Positions 39,633 through 48,204 of a stretch of 64,000 nucleotides of DNA are shown in pieces. The notes beneath the pieces were generated by a model. The model worked only from the letters and a program-made list of their open reading frames with translations, ran no database searches and was not told where the DNA came from. The stretch comes from Hydrogenophaga sp. (GTDB taxonomy: Bacteria; Pseudomonadota; Gammaproteobacteria; Burkholderiales; Burkholderiaceae_C). Every line of letters begins with the position of its first letter. The stretch's first letter is position 1. The DNA is taken from contig NZ_JAOASO010000038.1 in NCBI RefSeq assembly GCF_030158645.1, forward strand, positions 1-64,000. The letters are read 5' to 3'. Both the position numbers and the translations under genes were made by a program.

Positions 39633-41555
39633 ATGTCCTATGTCGTTCTGGCCCGCAAATACCGCCCGCGCAATTTCACCGAAATGGTGGGCCAGGGCCA
39701 TGTGGTGCAGGCCCTCTCGAACGCACTGACCACCCAGCGGCTGCACCACGCCTACCTGTTCACCGGCACGCGCGGGGTCGGCAAGACCACGGTGTCGCGC
39801 ATCCTCGCGAAGAGCCTCAACTGCACCGGGCCCGACGGCCAGGGCGGCATCACCGCGCAGCCCTGCGGTGTGTGTCCGGCCTGCCGCGACATCGACGCCG
39901 GCCGCTTCGTCGACTACACCGAGCTCGACGCGGCCTCGAACCGCGGCGTCGACGAGATCTCGCAGTTGCTGGAGCAGTCGGCCTACAAGCCGGTCGTCGG
40001 GCGCTTCAAGGTCTTCATGATCGACGAGGTGCACATGCTCTCCAGTACCGCGTTCAACGCGATGCTGAAGACGCTGGAGGAGCCGCCCGAATACCTGAAG
40101 TTCGTGCTGGCGACCACCGACCCACAGAAGGTACCGGTCACGGTGCTGTCGCGCTGCCTGCAGTTCAACCTGCGGCCGATGGCGCCCGAGACGGTGCAGG
40201 CGCACCTGCTGCAGGTGCTTCAGACCGAGCAGGTGCCCGCCGACACCCAGGCCTTGCGCCTGATCTCGCGCGCCGCGCGCGGCTCCATGCGAGACGCGCT
40301 CTCGCTCACCGACCAGGCCATTGCCTTTGGCGGCGGCCAGTTGCAAGAGGCCACGGTACGCCAGATGCTGGGTGCGGTGGACCGGTCATACGTGCTGCGC
40401 CTGATCGACGCGCTGGCGCGGGCCGACGGCGCCACGGTGGTCGACACCATCGACGCCCTGCGCCTCAACGGCCTGAACGCAGCCACCACGCTCGAAGACA
40501 TGACCGGCGTGCTGCAACGCATGGCGGTGTTGCAGGCGGTGCCGGGCCGCGCGCCGGCTGACGGCCTGGAAGATCCCGACGAGGTTGAGATCGAGCGCCT
40601 GGCTGGCAGCTTGCCGGCGGACGAGACGCAACTGCTCTACAGCCTGTGCCTGCATGGCCGTGCCGAACTGGGCCTGGCGCCCGACGAATACGCGGGCCTG
40701 ACCATGGTGCTTTTGCGCTTGCTGGCGTTCAAGCCTGCTTCGTCGGTCAACGCCACGGCGGAAAAAAAAACTCTGAAATCCGCTGAGGCGATGCCTCAAA
40801 AGGCGGCTGAAGCCGCCTCAGCGCCAGTGCGCGCACCCGTGGCAGCGCCTGTTGTAGCGGCTCCGGCGCCCAGACCCGCGGTGCTTGCTCCGCCTGCGCC
40901 CGTGGTGGTGGCTGTGCCAGTGCCTCGGCCCGCTGCAGTGGCCGCCCCCACCACCCACACGGCCCAGGCAGCCACACCGCCCGAGCTGGACGACGCACCC
41001 TGGCCCGAAGACGACGGCCCGCCCTGGGAGGAGCCCGCCGAGACCGCGCCTGCCCCGAGCCGCACCGTGGCCATTCCGGTGCGGGACGCCGGTGAACCCG
41101 GGCGCGCGGACCAGCCGCAAGTCCGCGCGCCAGCGGCACCCGCAGGGCTGGCGCCGATTGTGTCCAGCGAAGAGGGCGATTTCTGGTTTGACGCCGTCAT
41201 GCAGCTGGTGCGCAATGAAACCATTTCGGCATTGGTGCGCGAACTCGGCCTGCAGTCGCAGCTGGTGGCGCGCGACACCGACCGCTGGGTGCTGCGCGTG
41301 GAGCGCGAGTCGCTCAACCAGGGCAACAGCCGCGAGCGCCTCGCCACGGCCCTGCAAACCCTGGGCCACACGGTGCGCCTGGTGGTGGAAATTGGCAGCG
41401 TGGCCGACTCACCGGCCAAGCGCCTGGCGCTGGAGGCCGAGCGGCTGCAGCGCGAAGCCGAAGCGCAGATCATGGGCGATCCGTTCGTGCAAACCATGAT
41501 GCGCGACTTTGGCGGCAGAATCGTGCCCGGCACGCTCAAGGCCACCCGGGTCTGA
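39633..41555 (+). CDS. dnaX: DNA polymerase III subunits tau/gamma
   Basis: Clamp-loader ATPase; 640 residues as full-length tau. Walker [10 protein letters not shown] at 45-53, zinc cysteines at 64, 78, 81 and 84, DEVHMLS Walker B and SRC sensor region ([10 protein letters not shown]) are visible. A proline/alanine-rich linker (about 390-510) leads to the tau C-terminal domain that binds the polymerase. A run of nine A at 40762-40770 with downstream hairpins suggests a shorter gamma product. The ATG at 39633 begins the conserved [17 protein letters not shown] lies 7 bases upstream and there is no SD, so a leaderless message is possible. ffs lies antisense just upstream. Confidence 0.97.
   Translation: MSYVVLARKYRPRNFTEMVGQGHVVQALSNALTTQRLHHAYLFTGTRGVGKTTVSRILAKSLNCTGPDGQGGITAQPCGVCPACRDIDAGRFVDYTELDAASNRGVDEISQLLEQSAYKPVVGRFKVFMIDEVHMLSSTAFNAMLKTLEEPPEYLKFVLATTDPQKVPVTVLSRCLQFNLRPMAPETVQAHLLQVLQTEQVPADTQALRLISRAARGSMRDALSLTDQAIAFGGGQLQEATVRQMLGAVDRSYVLRLIDALARADGATVVDTIDALRLNGLNAATTLEDMTGVLQRMAVLQAVPGRAPADGLEDPDEVEIERLAGSLPADETQLLYSLCLHGRAELGLAPDEYAGLTMVLLRLLAFKPASSVNATAEKKTLKSAEAMPQKAAEAASAPVRAPVAAPVVAAPAPRPAVLAPPAPVVVAVPVPRPAAVAAPTTHTAQAATPPELDDAPWPEDDGPPWEEPAETAPAPSRTVAIPVRDAGEPGRADQPQVRAPAAPAGLAPIVSSEEGDFWFDAVMQLVRNETISALVRELGLQSQLVARDTDRWVLRVERESLNQGNSRERLATALQTLGHTVRLVVEIGSVADSPAKRLALEAERLQREAEAQIMGDPFVQTMMRDFGGRIVPGTLKATRV
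40762..40817 (+). other. Candidate dnaX frameshift or slippage signal
   Basis: In frame the codons are GAA AAA AAA ACT, giving the slippery heptamer A AAA AAA within nine A residues. A -1 shift reaches TGA at 40784-40786 after five codons; a +1 shift reaches TGA at 40774-40776. Thirteen bases after the A run come TGAGGC-GAT-GCCTCA (40784-40798) and then GGCGGC-TGAA-GCCGCC (40802-40817), two perfect hairpins. Product would be a gamma-like protein of about 380-384 residues ending just after the ATPase and collar domains. Confidence 0.65.
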
Positions 41556-41589
41556 GCCTCACATTCACCCTCACCAAGAAAGACACAGC

Positions 41590-41922
41590 ATGTTCAACAA
41601 AGGACAACTCGCCGGCCTCATGAAGCAGGCCCAGGCCATGCAGGACAACCTGAAAAAGGCGCAAGACGAACTGGCTTTCGTGGAAGTCACGGGCGAGTCC
41701 GGTGCCGGTCTGGTCAAGGTGCTCATGACCTGCAAGCACGACGTCAAGCGCATCACCATCGACCCCAGCCTGCTGAGCGACGACAAGGACATGCTCGAAG
41801 ACCTGGTGGCTGCGGCTTTCAACGCCGCGGTTCGCAAGGCCGAAGAGACCTCGGCCGAGAAGATGGGCAAGATCACCGCCGGCATGCCGGGCCTGCCCGG
41901 TGGCATGAAATTCCCTTTCTGA
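41590..41922 (+). CDS. ybaB: YbaB/EbfC nucleoid-associated protein
   Basis: A 110-residue dimeric DNA-binding protein. The family pattern is clear: [28 protein letters not shown], then [18 protein letters not shown] and a C-terminal [13 protein letters not shown]. It lies between dnaX and recR, the standard dnaX-ybaB-recR order, and may support recombinational repair. Confidence 0.95.
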   Translation: MFNKGQLAGLMKQAQAMQDNLKKAQDELAFVEVTGESGAGLVKVLMTCKHDVKRITIDPSLLSDDKDMLEDLVAAAFNAAVRKAEETSAEKMGKITAGMPGLPGGMKFPF

Positions 41923-41937
41923 CCGCCAGCGCATTGC

Positions 41938-42552
41938 ATGGCCGAAGCCCATTCCCTCGAACACCTGGTTCAGGCCTTGCGCCGTCTGCCGGGGGTGGGC
42001 GTCAAGTCGGCCCAGCGCATGGCGTTTCACCTGCTGCAGCACGACCGCGAGGGCGCTCTCGCCCTCGCGCGCGCGCTGGATCACGCCGCCGCCACGGTGC
42101 AGCACTGCGCGCTGTGCCACACCTTCACCGAAGACACCATCTGCCACACCTGCCTGGACCCGCGGCGCGACCGCAGCCAGCTCTGTGTGGTGGAAACGCC
42201 GGCCGACCAGGCCGCCATGGAGCGCACCGGTGCCTACAAAGGCCTGTTCTTCGTGCTGATGGGCAAGCTCAGTCCGCTGGACAACGTGGGCCCGAAAGAC
42301 ATCGGTTTGCAGAAGCTGTTCGACCGCATCGACGCGCCCGCGCAAACGCCCACCGGCGGGTCCGAAGTGCGTGAAGTGATCCTTGCGACGAACTTCACCG
42401 CCGAGGGCGAAACCACCGCGCATGTGATCGCCCAGGCGCTCAAGGGGCGCGGGGTGCAGGTCACCCGGCTGGCGCGGGGTGTACCGGTGGGCAGCGAGCT
42501 CGAATACGTGGACCTGGGCACCATCGCCCACGCGCTGGTGGACCGGCGCTGA
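41938..42552 (+). CDS. recR: Recombination mediator RecR
   Basis: Works with RecO (and RecF) to load RecA on gapped DNA. The 204-residue protein has the N-terminal helix-hairpin-helix [20 protein letters not shown], the zinc finger [16 protein letters not shown] and the Toprim domain starting [14 protein letters not shown] with [11 protein letters not shown]. It begins 15 bases after ybaB. Confidence 0.97.
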   Translation: MAEAHSLEHLVQALRRLPGVGVKSAQRMAFHLLQHDREGALALARALDHAAATVQHCALCHTFTEDTICHTCLDPRRDRSQLCVVETPADQAAMERTGAYKGLFFVLMGKLSPLDNVGPKDIGLQKLFDRIDAPAQTPTGGSEVREVILATNFTAEGETTAHVIAQALKGRGVQVTRLARGVPVGSELEYVDLGTIAHALVDRR

Positions 42553-42587
42553 GTCACTTCGATTCACATTTACTGAAAGAGGCGAGC

Positions 42588-42992
42588 ATGAAACTGGCGG
42601 GATTGACCGTGGCGTATTGGTGCGTGCTGGTGGCGTCCCTGTTGCCCATCGTCTGCGCGGGCCTGGCCAAGTGGGGCATGTTCGGCACGCCCAGGGGTCA
42701 GGGCGGCTACGACAACCACCACCCGCGCCAATGGCTGGCGAAACAGACCGACTGGCGCGCCCGCGCCAACGCAGCGCAAGCCAACAGCTTCGAAGCGCTG
42801 CCGTTCTTCATGGGCGCGGTGATCATTGCGCACCAGCTCGGCGCTTCGCAGTTGCGGCTGGACGTGCTGGCCTTCCTCTACATCGTGCTGCGCCTGCTCT
42901 ACATCATGATGTACGTGGCCGACCTGGCCACCGTGCGCACGCTGGTGTGGGTGCTGGCGCTGGTGGCGAACATCGCGATCCTGTTTGCCTGA
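42588..42992 (+). CDS. MAPEG-family membrane protein
   Basis: A 134-residue protein with four hydrophobic helices and the MAPEG pattern (NHHPRQWLAK...ARANAAQANSFEALPFFMGAVIIA, then YIVLRLLYIMMYVADLA). Eukaryotic members are membrane glutathione transferases or eicosanoid enzymes; the bacterial function is mostly unknown. A short gap after recR may place it in the same transcript. Confidence 0.85.
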   Translation: MKLAGLTVAYWCVLVASLLPIVCAGLAKWGMFGTPRGQGGYDNHHPRQWLAKQTDWRARANAAQANSFEALPFFMGAVIIAHQLGASQLRLDVLAFLYIVLRLLYIMMYVADLATVRTLVWVLALVANIAILFA

Positions 42993-43093
42993 GCACAGAG
43001 CCGTTACATCGGCTTGCAAAACACCCGGGCGGAACGCTCGGTACAAACCCGCTCAGGAATGGTCCCGATGCGGCTTTTCGCGCCGACCCGTAA

Positions 43094-43126
43094 CCTCCCT
43101 GTATTCCTAAAGCAATACAGAGGGGG
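43094..43126 (+). promoter_or_regulatory. Hairpin that buries the Shine-Dalgarno of the binding-protein gene
   Basis: CCTCCCTGTATT (43094-43105) pairs with AATACAG-A-GGGGG (43114-43126): seven contiguous pairs, one bulged A, then five more including one G-U, closing an 8-base loop. The 3' arm contains AGAGGGGG, the only ribosome site for the ATG at 43136. It resembles a translational switch (RNA thermometer or ligand-controlled), though I recognise no known riboswitch class. Confidence 0.55.
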
Positions 43127-43135
43127 CCGTCGGGC

Positions 43136-44194
43136 ATGCTCAAGCGCAGAGATTGGGGTCGGGTGATGGCAGCGGCGGCACTGACTGCGGGTCTGCCGGA
43201 TTTGCGCGCGCAATTGGTCTTGCCACCTTCGGCGCCCCTGCCGCGCAACGCGCCCAAGCTGGTGATCGCGGTGGACAACCGCACCGACTTTTCCTGCCTT
43301 CCCCTGACCATCGCCGACCGGCTGGGCTACTTTGCCAGCGAAGGTGTTGACGTGGACGTTCGGGACTTTGCCGATTCTGCCCAGGCCATGCAGGCCTTGC
43401 TGTCCGGAGCGGCCCATGCGCTGTCGGCGCCCTACAGCAGCGCCATCGCCTGGCAGATGCGGGGCCAGTCGCTGCAGTCGTTTGTGCTGCAGGGGCGCAC
43501 GCCCCAGATCGTGGTTGGCGTGTCCACCAAAACGTTTTCGCACTACCGCCAGCTCGCCGATCTTCGGGGCAAGCGGGTGGGCGTGCAGGCCATCGGTTCG
43601 CCATCGCACCGCGTGGCGCGAGCGGTGTTCAGCCAGGGCGGTTTGCGCTCGACCGACGTGCAGTTTGTTGCGATACCCAACGCCTGGGCCGCCGTGTCCG
43701 CGTTTCGCAACGGCGCGCTCGACGCGATCAGCTACACCGACCCCACCATGACGCAGCTGGAACAGGCGGGCGAGCTCAAGGTGGTGGCCGATACGCGCAG
43801 CGTGCGCGGCAACGCCGATGTGTTCGGTGGTCCGATGCCCTCGGCCTGCCTGTGTGCCACCAGCGACTTTCTTACCCAGTTCCCGCGCGCCAGCCAGTCC
43901 ATGACAGACGCCATGGTGCATGCGCTCAAGTGGCTGCAGACGGCCGGACCGTCCGACATCATCAAGGTCGTTCCCGAGCGCTATTTCCAGGGTGATCGTT
44001 CGCTCTACCTCGCGGCTTTCAACCGGGCGCGCGAAGCCTGGTCGCCCGACGGGGTCATGCCCGCCGACGGGCCGGAGATCGCGGCGAGGCTGGTTGCCCA
44101 GTTCGACGAACCCGGCTCGATGGACCGGTTTGACCTGGCCAGTACCTTCACCAACGTGTTCGCCCGAAAGGCCAAGGCCCGTTTCCGGGCCTGA
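43136..44194 (+). CDS. Orphan ABC substrate-binding protein, NMT1/TauA type
   Basis: A 352-residue periplasmic binding protein of the NMT1/THI5-like, taurine/nitrate/sulfonate group. The signal-like N terminus (MLKRRDWGRVMAAAALTAGLPDLRAQ) is possibly twin-arginine. Conserved pieces are LTIADRLGYFASEGVDVDV, ALLSGAAHALSAPYSSAIAW and DLRGKRVGVQAIGSPSHRVA. No permease or ATPase gene is adjacent, so it is an orphan receptor. Aliphatic sulfonates, thiamine precursors or similar small molecules are possible ligands. A hairpin before the start likely controls translation. Confidence 0.8.
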   Translation: MLKRRDWGRVMAAAALTAGLPDLRAQLVLPPSAPLPRNAPKLVIAVDNRTDFSCLPLTIADRLGYFASEGVDVDVRDFADSAQAMQALLSGAAHALSAPYSSAIAWQMRGQSLQSFVLQGRTPQIVVGVSTKTFSHYRQLADLRGKRVGVQAIGSPSHRVARAVFSQGGLRSTDVQFVAIPNAWAAVSAFRNGALDAISYTDPTMTQLEQAGELKVVADTRSVRGNADVFGGPMPSACLCATSDFLTQFPRASQSMTDAMVHALKWLQTAGPSDIIKVVPERYFQGDRSLYLAAFNRAREAWSPDGVMPADGPEIAARLVAQFDEPGSMDRFDLASTFTNVFARKAKARFRA

Positions 44195-44205
44195 GTCCAC
44201 CCGGA

Positions 44206-45867
44206 TCAGGGCTGCTTCTTGTCGGTCCTGGCGCTGGAGGCCACGCGCGTCTTGGCGCCACTCGTTGCCACCGACTTGGTGGTTTTCTTGCTGGCGACAG
44301 CCTTGGCTTTGGTGGGACGGCCCGCGCTCTTGGCCACCTTGCGGGTGGCGCTGGCCGCCACCTTTTTGGCGGGCGTGCTGCCGGTGGCCGCCAGTGAAAC
44401 CTGTTTGGGGAGCATCAGCGTCACACGCTGGCCGGGCTTGAGCGCGGCATTCACCGCCAGCTTGTTCCAGCCCGCCACACTGACCGCGCTCACGCCGTAG
44501 CGCTGCGCCAGACGCGCCAGGTTGTCTCCCTTGCGGGCCTTGACGACCGAGCGGCGCAGGACCATCTCGGGCTGCAGGTTGAGCTGGGCGTTGTCGGCCA
44601 CGTGCAGGGGCACGTCGCTGTTGCGTTGTCCCGTGCGCGGCACCAGCAGACTGGAGCCCGCGCGCAGGCTCATGCGGGGGGGAATGTTGTTGACATCGCG
44701 CAATTCGGACTCGCTCATGCCCACGCGCTCGGCGGCTTGTGCCACGGTCATGGTGCTGGGCACCACCCAGGCGGTCCAGCTCGCCAGCGGCCCGGTGTGG
44801 GTCTGCAGCTTGTTCTGGAAAATGACCGCGTTGTCCCAAGGCAGCAGGATGTTGGGCGTGCCGGCGGCCATGACCACCGGTTGTTTGAGCGAGGGGTTGA
44901 GCGCTCGGAAATCCGCCTCGCTCACCTCGGCCAGGCGCGCGATCAGGGCCACATCGATGTCGCGGTCCAGCGTGACGGTGTCGAAAAACGGGTGGTTGCC
45001 GATCAGCGGCAGCGTGGCGTTGTAGGCCTGTGGCCGGGCCATGATGTTCTTGACGGCCTGCAGCTTGGGCACGTAGGTGCGCGTCTCCAGCGGCATGTTG
45101 ATGTCCAGGTAGCCCGTGGGCAGACCCTGGCGCTGGTTGTTCGTGATCGCGCGGTTCACATTGCCCTGGCCCCAGTTGTAGGCGGCCAACGCCAGGTGCC
45201 AGTCGCCAAAGCGGCGGTGGAGTTGCTGCAGGTAGTCCAGTGCGGCGCGGGTCGAGGCCAGCACATCACGGCGGTCGTCGCGAAAGGCGTTCTGTTTCAG
45301 GTCGAACGACTGCCCGGTGGCGGGCATGAACTGCCACATGCCGGCGGCGCGTGCGCTGGACACGGCTTGGGGATTGAAGGCGCTCTCGATGAAGGGCAGC
45401 AGCGCCAGCTCCATCGGCATGTTGCGGCGCTCGATTTCCTCGACGATGTGGAAGAGGTACCGGCTGGAGCGCTCGGTCATGCGCTGGATGTAGTCCGGGC
45501 GCGTGGCGTACCAGCGTTCCTGGTCTCGAACCAGGTCGCTGTCGAGGTCGGTCATGGCGAAGCCGCGGCGGATGCGCTCCCACAGGTCGGCCGGTGCTGC
45601 CAGCGAGGCCACCGGCGGCACGCTGGTGCTGGCCACGCCGATGTCGCTCAGCGGGATGTTGCCGGGCAGCCGGTACGAGGGCAGGCGCTGCCCGTTGGGC
45701 GCCCGGGTGGCAGGTTCGTTGGCCGAGGGCGCGTGGGCGGTTGAACCGGTGTCGACCGTGGCGCAACCCGCGAGGAACAGACCGAGGGCCAGGGCCGCGG
45801 CGACGCGCCATCGGGACAGGAGGGCGGGGCGGTGAGAACCGAGAGGCGAAACGCAGGAGGGTGTCAT
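44206..45867 (-). CDS. mltD: Membrane-bound lytic murein transglycosylase D
   Basis: A 553-residue lipoprotein. The lipobox is LFLAGC near residue 30; the SLT domain holds the catalytic glutamate in PFIESAFNPQAVSSARAAGMWQFMP and AAYNWGQGNVNRAI; two LysM repeats follow (about 360-405 and 430-480). The last about 60 residues are a lysine/alanine/serine-rich tail unlike typical MltD. The ATG at 45867 overlaps the gloB stop (ATGA). mltD beside gloB is conserved in proteobacteria, though in E. coli the two are divergent. Confidence 0.93.
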   Translation of the reverse strand: MTPSCVSPLGSHRPALLSRWRVAAALALGLFLAGCATVDTGSTAHAPSANEPATRAPNGQRLPSYRLPGNIPLSDIGVASTSVPPVASLAAPADLWERIRRGFAMTDLDSDLVRDQERWYATRPDYIQRMTERSSRYLFHIVEEIERRNMPMELALLPFIESAFNPQAVSSARAAGMWQFMPATGQSFDLKQNAFRDDRRDVLASTRAALDYLQQLHRRFGDWHLALAAYNWGQGNVNRAITNNQRQGLPTGYLDINMPLETRTYVPKLQAVKNIMARPQAYNATLPLIGNHPFFDTVTLDRDIDVALIARLAEVSEADFRALNPSLKQPVVMAAGTPNILLPWDNAVIFQNKLQTHTGPLASWTAWVVPSTMTVAQAAERVGMSESELRDVNNIPPRMSLRAGSSLLVPRTGQRNSDVPLHVADNAQLNLQPEMVLRRSVVKARKGDNLARLAQRYGVSAVSVAGWNKLAVNAALKPGQRVTLMLPKQVSLAATGSTPAKKVAASATRKVAKSAGRPTKAKAVASKKTTKSVATSGAKTRVASSARTDKKQP

Positions 45868-46643
45868 TTGAACGTGTTTTTCCAGGTCCGTAGCGTGGCG
45901 AAAACCGACACGGCATCCGGGGTGGTGGAGGGCTCGTGGGTCTGAGCCGATCGCACCACGGCCATCTCTGCGGTGCGCAGGAAGGGGTTGATGTTTTTCT
46001 CCATGGCGATGGAGCTGGGCAGGGTGGGAAAGTTCTGGGCGCGTTGTTGCAGGCAAGTGGCTGCGTGCGTGGCGAGCACCCGATTGTCGGGCTCGACGGC
46101 TTGAGCAAACTTCAAGTTGGACAGGGTGTACTCGTGGGTACAGCACACGCGCGTGTTGCCGGGCAGGGCGGCCAGCCGGGTGAGGGAGTCGAGCATCTGT
46201 GCTGGCGTGCCTTCGAACAGGCGCCCACAGCCGCCGGAGAACAGCGTGTCGCCGCAGAAGAGCAGCGGCGCGCCTTCCCCTACCGGTGGTGCCGCGTAAA
46301 AGGCGATGTGCCCCGATGTGTGGCCGGGGACGTCGATCACCTCGAAGCGCAGGCCCAGCGCGTCCACGTGTTCGCCACCGCTCACGCGCTGCAGCGGTTC
46401 GGGCATGGGCTCATGGGCCGGCCCGATCACGCGGGCACCGGTGGCTTCCCGCAGGGCGGCGACACCGCCGGTGTGGTCCGCGTGGTGGTGGGTGATCAGG
46501 ATGGTGTCGAGTTGCAGGCCGTGCTGCGCCAGCCAGGCCAGCACACCGTCGGATTCGCCGGGGTCCACCACCAGCGCGCGCTCACGGTTGTGCAGGATCC
46601 AGATGTAGTTGTCGCTGAAGGCCGGCAGGGGGAACAGTTCCAT
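45864..46643 (-). CDS. gloB: Hydroxyacylglutathione hydrolase (glyoxalase II)
   Basis: Hydrolyses S-lactoylglutathione in methylglyoxal detoxification. The 259-residue metallo-beta-lactamase fold protein has the metal motif THHHADHTGG, the later ligands in DVPGHTSGHIAF and CGDTLFSGGCGRLFEGT, and the glutathione-site CCTHEYTLSNLKFA. ATG at 46643. Divergent from the yafS-like gene with a 110-base region that shows no clear operator. Confidence 0.96.
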   Translation of the reverse strand: MELFPLPAFSDNYIWILHNRERALVVDPGESDGVLAWLAQHGLQLDTILITHHHADHTGGVAALREATGARVIGPAHEPMPEPLQRVSGGEHVDALGLRFEVIDVPGHTSGHIAFYAAPPVGEGAPLLFCGDTLFSGGCGRLFEGTPAQMLDSLTRLAALPGNTRVCCTHEYTLSNLKFAQAVEPDNRVLATHAATCLQQRAQNFPTLPSSIAMEKNINPFLRTAEMAVVRSAQTHEPSTTPDAVSVFATLRTWKNTFK

Positions 46644-46753
46644 GGGGAGAATGCGTGCGCTGATGGGATGGGGACGTGTAGAGTCCGGGGGCTTTCGCGG
46701 TGGTTTGCAGTGTCGCAGACTTCAGCTGTTTCATTGCCCCTCTCAAGCCCTCC

Positions 46754-47554
46754 ATGACCGAAAAGTTGACCGGTTTGACCGAATGGTTTCAGACCCCGCC
46801 CGGCCAGTATTTGCTGGGCTGGGAGCAGACCCAGTTCGATCTGGCGGTGGCCGATCTGTTTGGTTACAACGCCATGCAACTGGGTTTGCCCGAACTGCAG
46901 ACCCTGCAGGCCAACCGCATGCCGCACCGCTGGCTGGCGCTGCCCGAAGAGCTTCAATCTGTGCTGGCAGCGGATGCGGGCGAACCGGACGCTGCGCCCG
47001 GGCAGCTGCGGGTGGCGCTGGTCACCGACGCGGCGGCCTTGCCCTTTCCGGCGGCCAGCCTGGATCTGGTGGTCTTGCCGCACACGCTGGAGTTCAGCGC
47101 CGATCCGCACCAGGTGCTGCGTGAGGTGGAGCGTGTGCTCGTGCCCGAAGGGCGGGTGGTGATTTCCGGCTTCAATCCCGCGAGCCTGTGGGGTTTGCGC
47201 CAGGGGCGCGCGCGCCTGAGTGGGCGTGTGGGTCTGCCGGGCACCCCCAATCTTTTTTTACCGGATGCCGGCGAATTCATCGGTCCCTGGCGTCTGCGCG
47301 ACTGGCTGCGCCTGCTGAGTTTTGAAGTAGAGTCGGACCGCTTTGGCTGTTACCGCCCGGCGATGAAGACCGACAAGTGGTTGCAGCGCACCGCCTGGAT
47401 GGACCGGGCGGGTGCGCGGTGGTGGCCGATTTTTGGCGCGGTGTATTTCGTGGTGGCGGTCAAGCGCGTGCGCGGCATGCGCCTGCTGGGACCGGCCTGG
47501 AAGCCCAGACGCGCCGCCTCTCCAGCGCCCGTGCCGGTGGCCAACCGGCGCTGA
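46754..47554 (+). CDS. YafS-like SAM-dependent methyltransferase
   Basis: A 266-residue class I methyltransferase-like protein. LVTDAAALPFPAASLDLVVLPHTLEFSADPHQVLREVERVLVPEGRVVISGFNP matches motifs post-I to III of the Methyltransf_11 group. The usual motif I (D/E-x-G-x-G) is not recognisable; the region reads ADAGEPDAAPGQL instead, so SAM binding may be altered. Order gloB-yafS-rnhA is the same as in E. coli, which supports orthology with YafS. Substrate unknown. Confidence 0.75.
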   Translation: MTEKLTGLTEWFQTPPGQYLLGWEQTQFDLAVADLFGYNAMQLGLPELQTLQANRMPHRWLALPEELQSVLAADAGEPDAAPGQLRVALVTDAAALPFPAASLDLVVLPHTLEFSADPHQVLREVERVLVPEGRVVISGFNPASLWGLRQGRARLSGRVGLPGTPNLFLPDAGEFIGPWRLRDWLRLLSFEVESDRFGCYRPAMKTDKWLQRTAWMDRAGARWWPIFGAVYFVVAVKRVRGMRLLGPAWKPRRAASPAPVPVANRR

Positions 47555-47611
47555 TGGAGGTCGAGCGACCGCCCCTGCCAATTCCTCACATCAGCTTCAG
47601 GAGAGCAACGT

Positions 47612-48046
47612 TTGAACCATGTGGTGATTTACACCGACGGCGCCTGCAAGGGCAATCCGGGCCCGGGTGGCTGGGGCGTGTATCTGCGCTCCGACGGACA
47701 CGAAAAGGAACTCTGGGGTGGTGAGCGAGAGACCACCAACAACCGCATGGAGCTCACCGCCGTGATCGAGGCCCTGGCCGCACTCAAGCGCCCTTGCCGG
47801 GTGTCGCTCTACCTCGACAGCGAATACGTCCGCAAGGGGATCACCGAATGGATCCACGGCTGGAAGCTCAAAGGCTGGACCACCGCGGCCAAGCAGCCCG
47901 TGAAAAACGCCGATCTCTGGCAGCGGCTGGACGCGCTGGTGCACGGCGGCATCCACCAGATTGAATGGCACTGGGTCAAGGGGCACGCGGGCGATCCGGG
48001 CAACGAACGCGCGGACGGACTGGCCAACCGTGGTGTGCCGGGCTGA
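47612..48046 (+). CDS. rnhA: Ribonuclease HI
   Basis: Cleaves the RNA strand of RNA-DNA hybrids. The 144-residue protein has [20 protein letters not shown] with the first catalytic Asp, the glutamate in [20 protein letters not shown] and the late [11 protein letters not shown]. The start appears to be TTG at 47612: AGGAG lies 9 bases upstream and the family N terminus begins here, with no ATG in range. Follows the yafS-like gene. Confidence 0.95.
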   Translation: MNHVVIYTDGACKGNPGPGGWGVYLRSDGHEKELWGGERETTNNRMELTAVIEALAALKRPCRVSLYLDSEYVRKGITEWIHGWKLKGWTTAAKQPVKNADLWQRLDALVHGGIHQIEWHWVKGHAGDPGNERADGLANRGVPG

Positions 48047-48204
48047 CGAACAGCCCCGGCCCGAGGTGGGATGGCGGGAACTTCACGCCACCCGCTGCGC
48101 TCTGCACTGCTACATTGCGTTGACTGTGAGCATGCCATCAATCCGGCACTCATCGCGTGCGCGGTTTTCGGGCACCTCCTGACCCAACCTTCAAAAAAAC
48201 GACC

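Noticed and set aside
43094-43126. Known riboswitch (for example TPP, because of the NMT1-like gene)
   Set aside because: The leader is a single hairpin; no THI-box or other conserved aptamer sequence is present.
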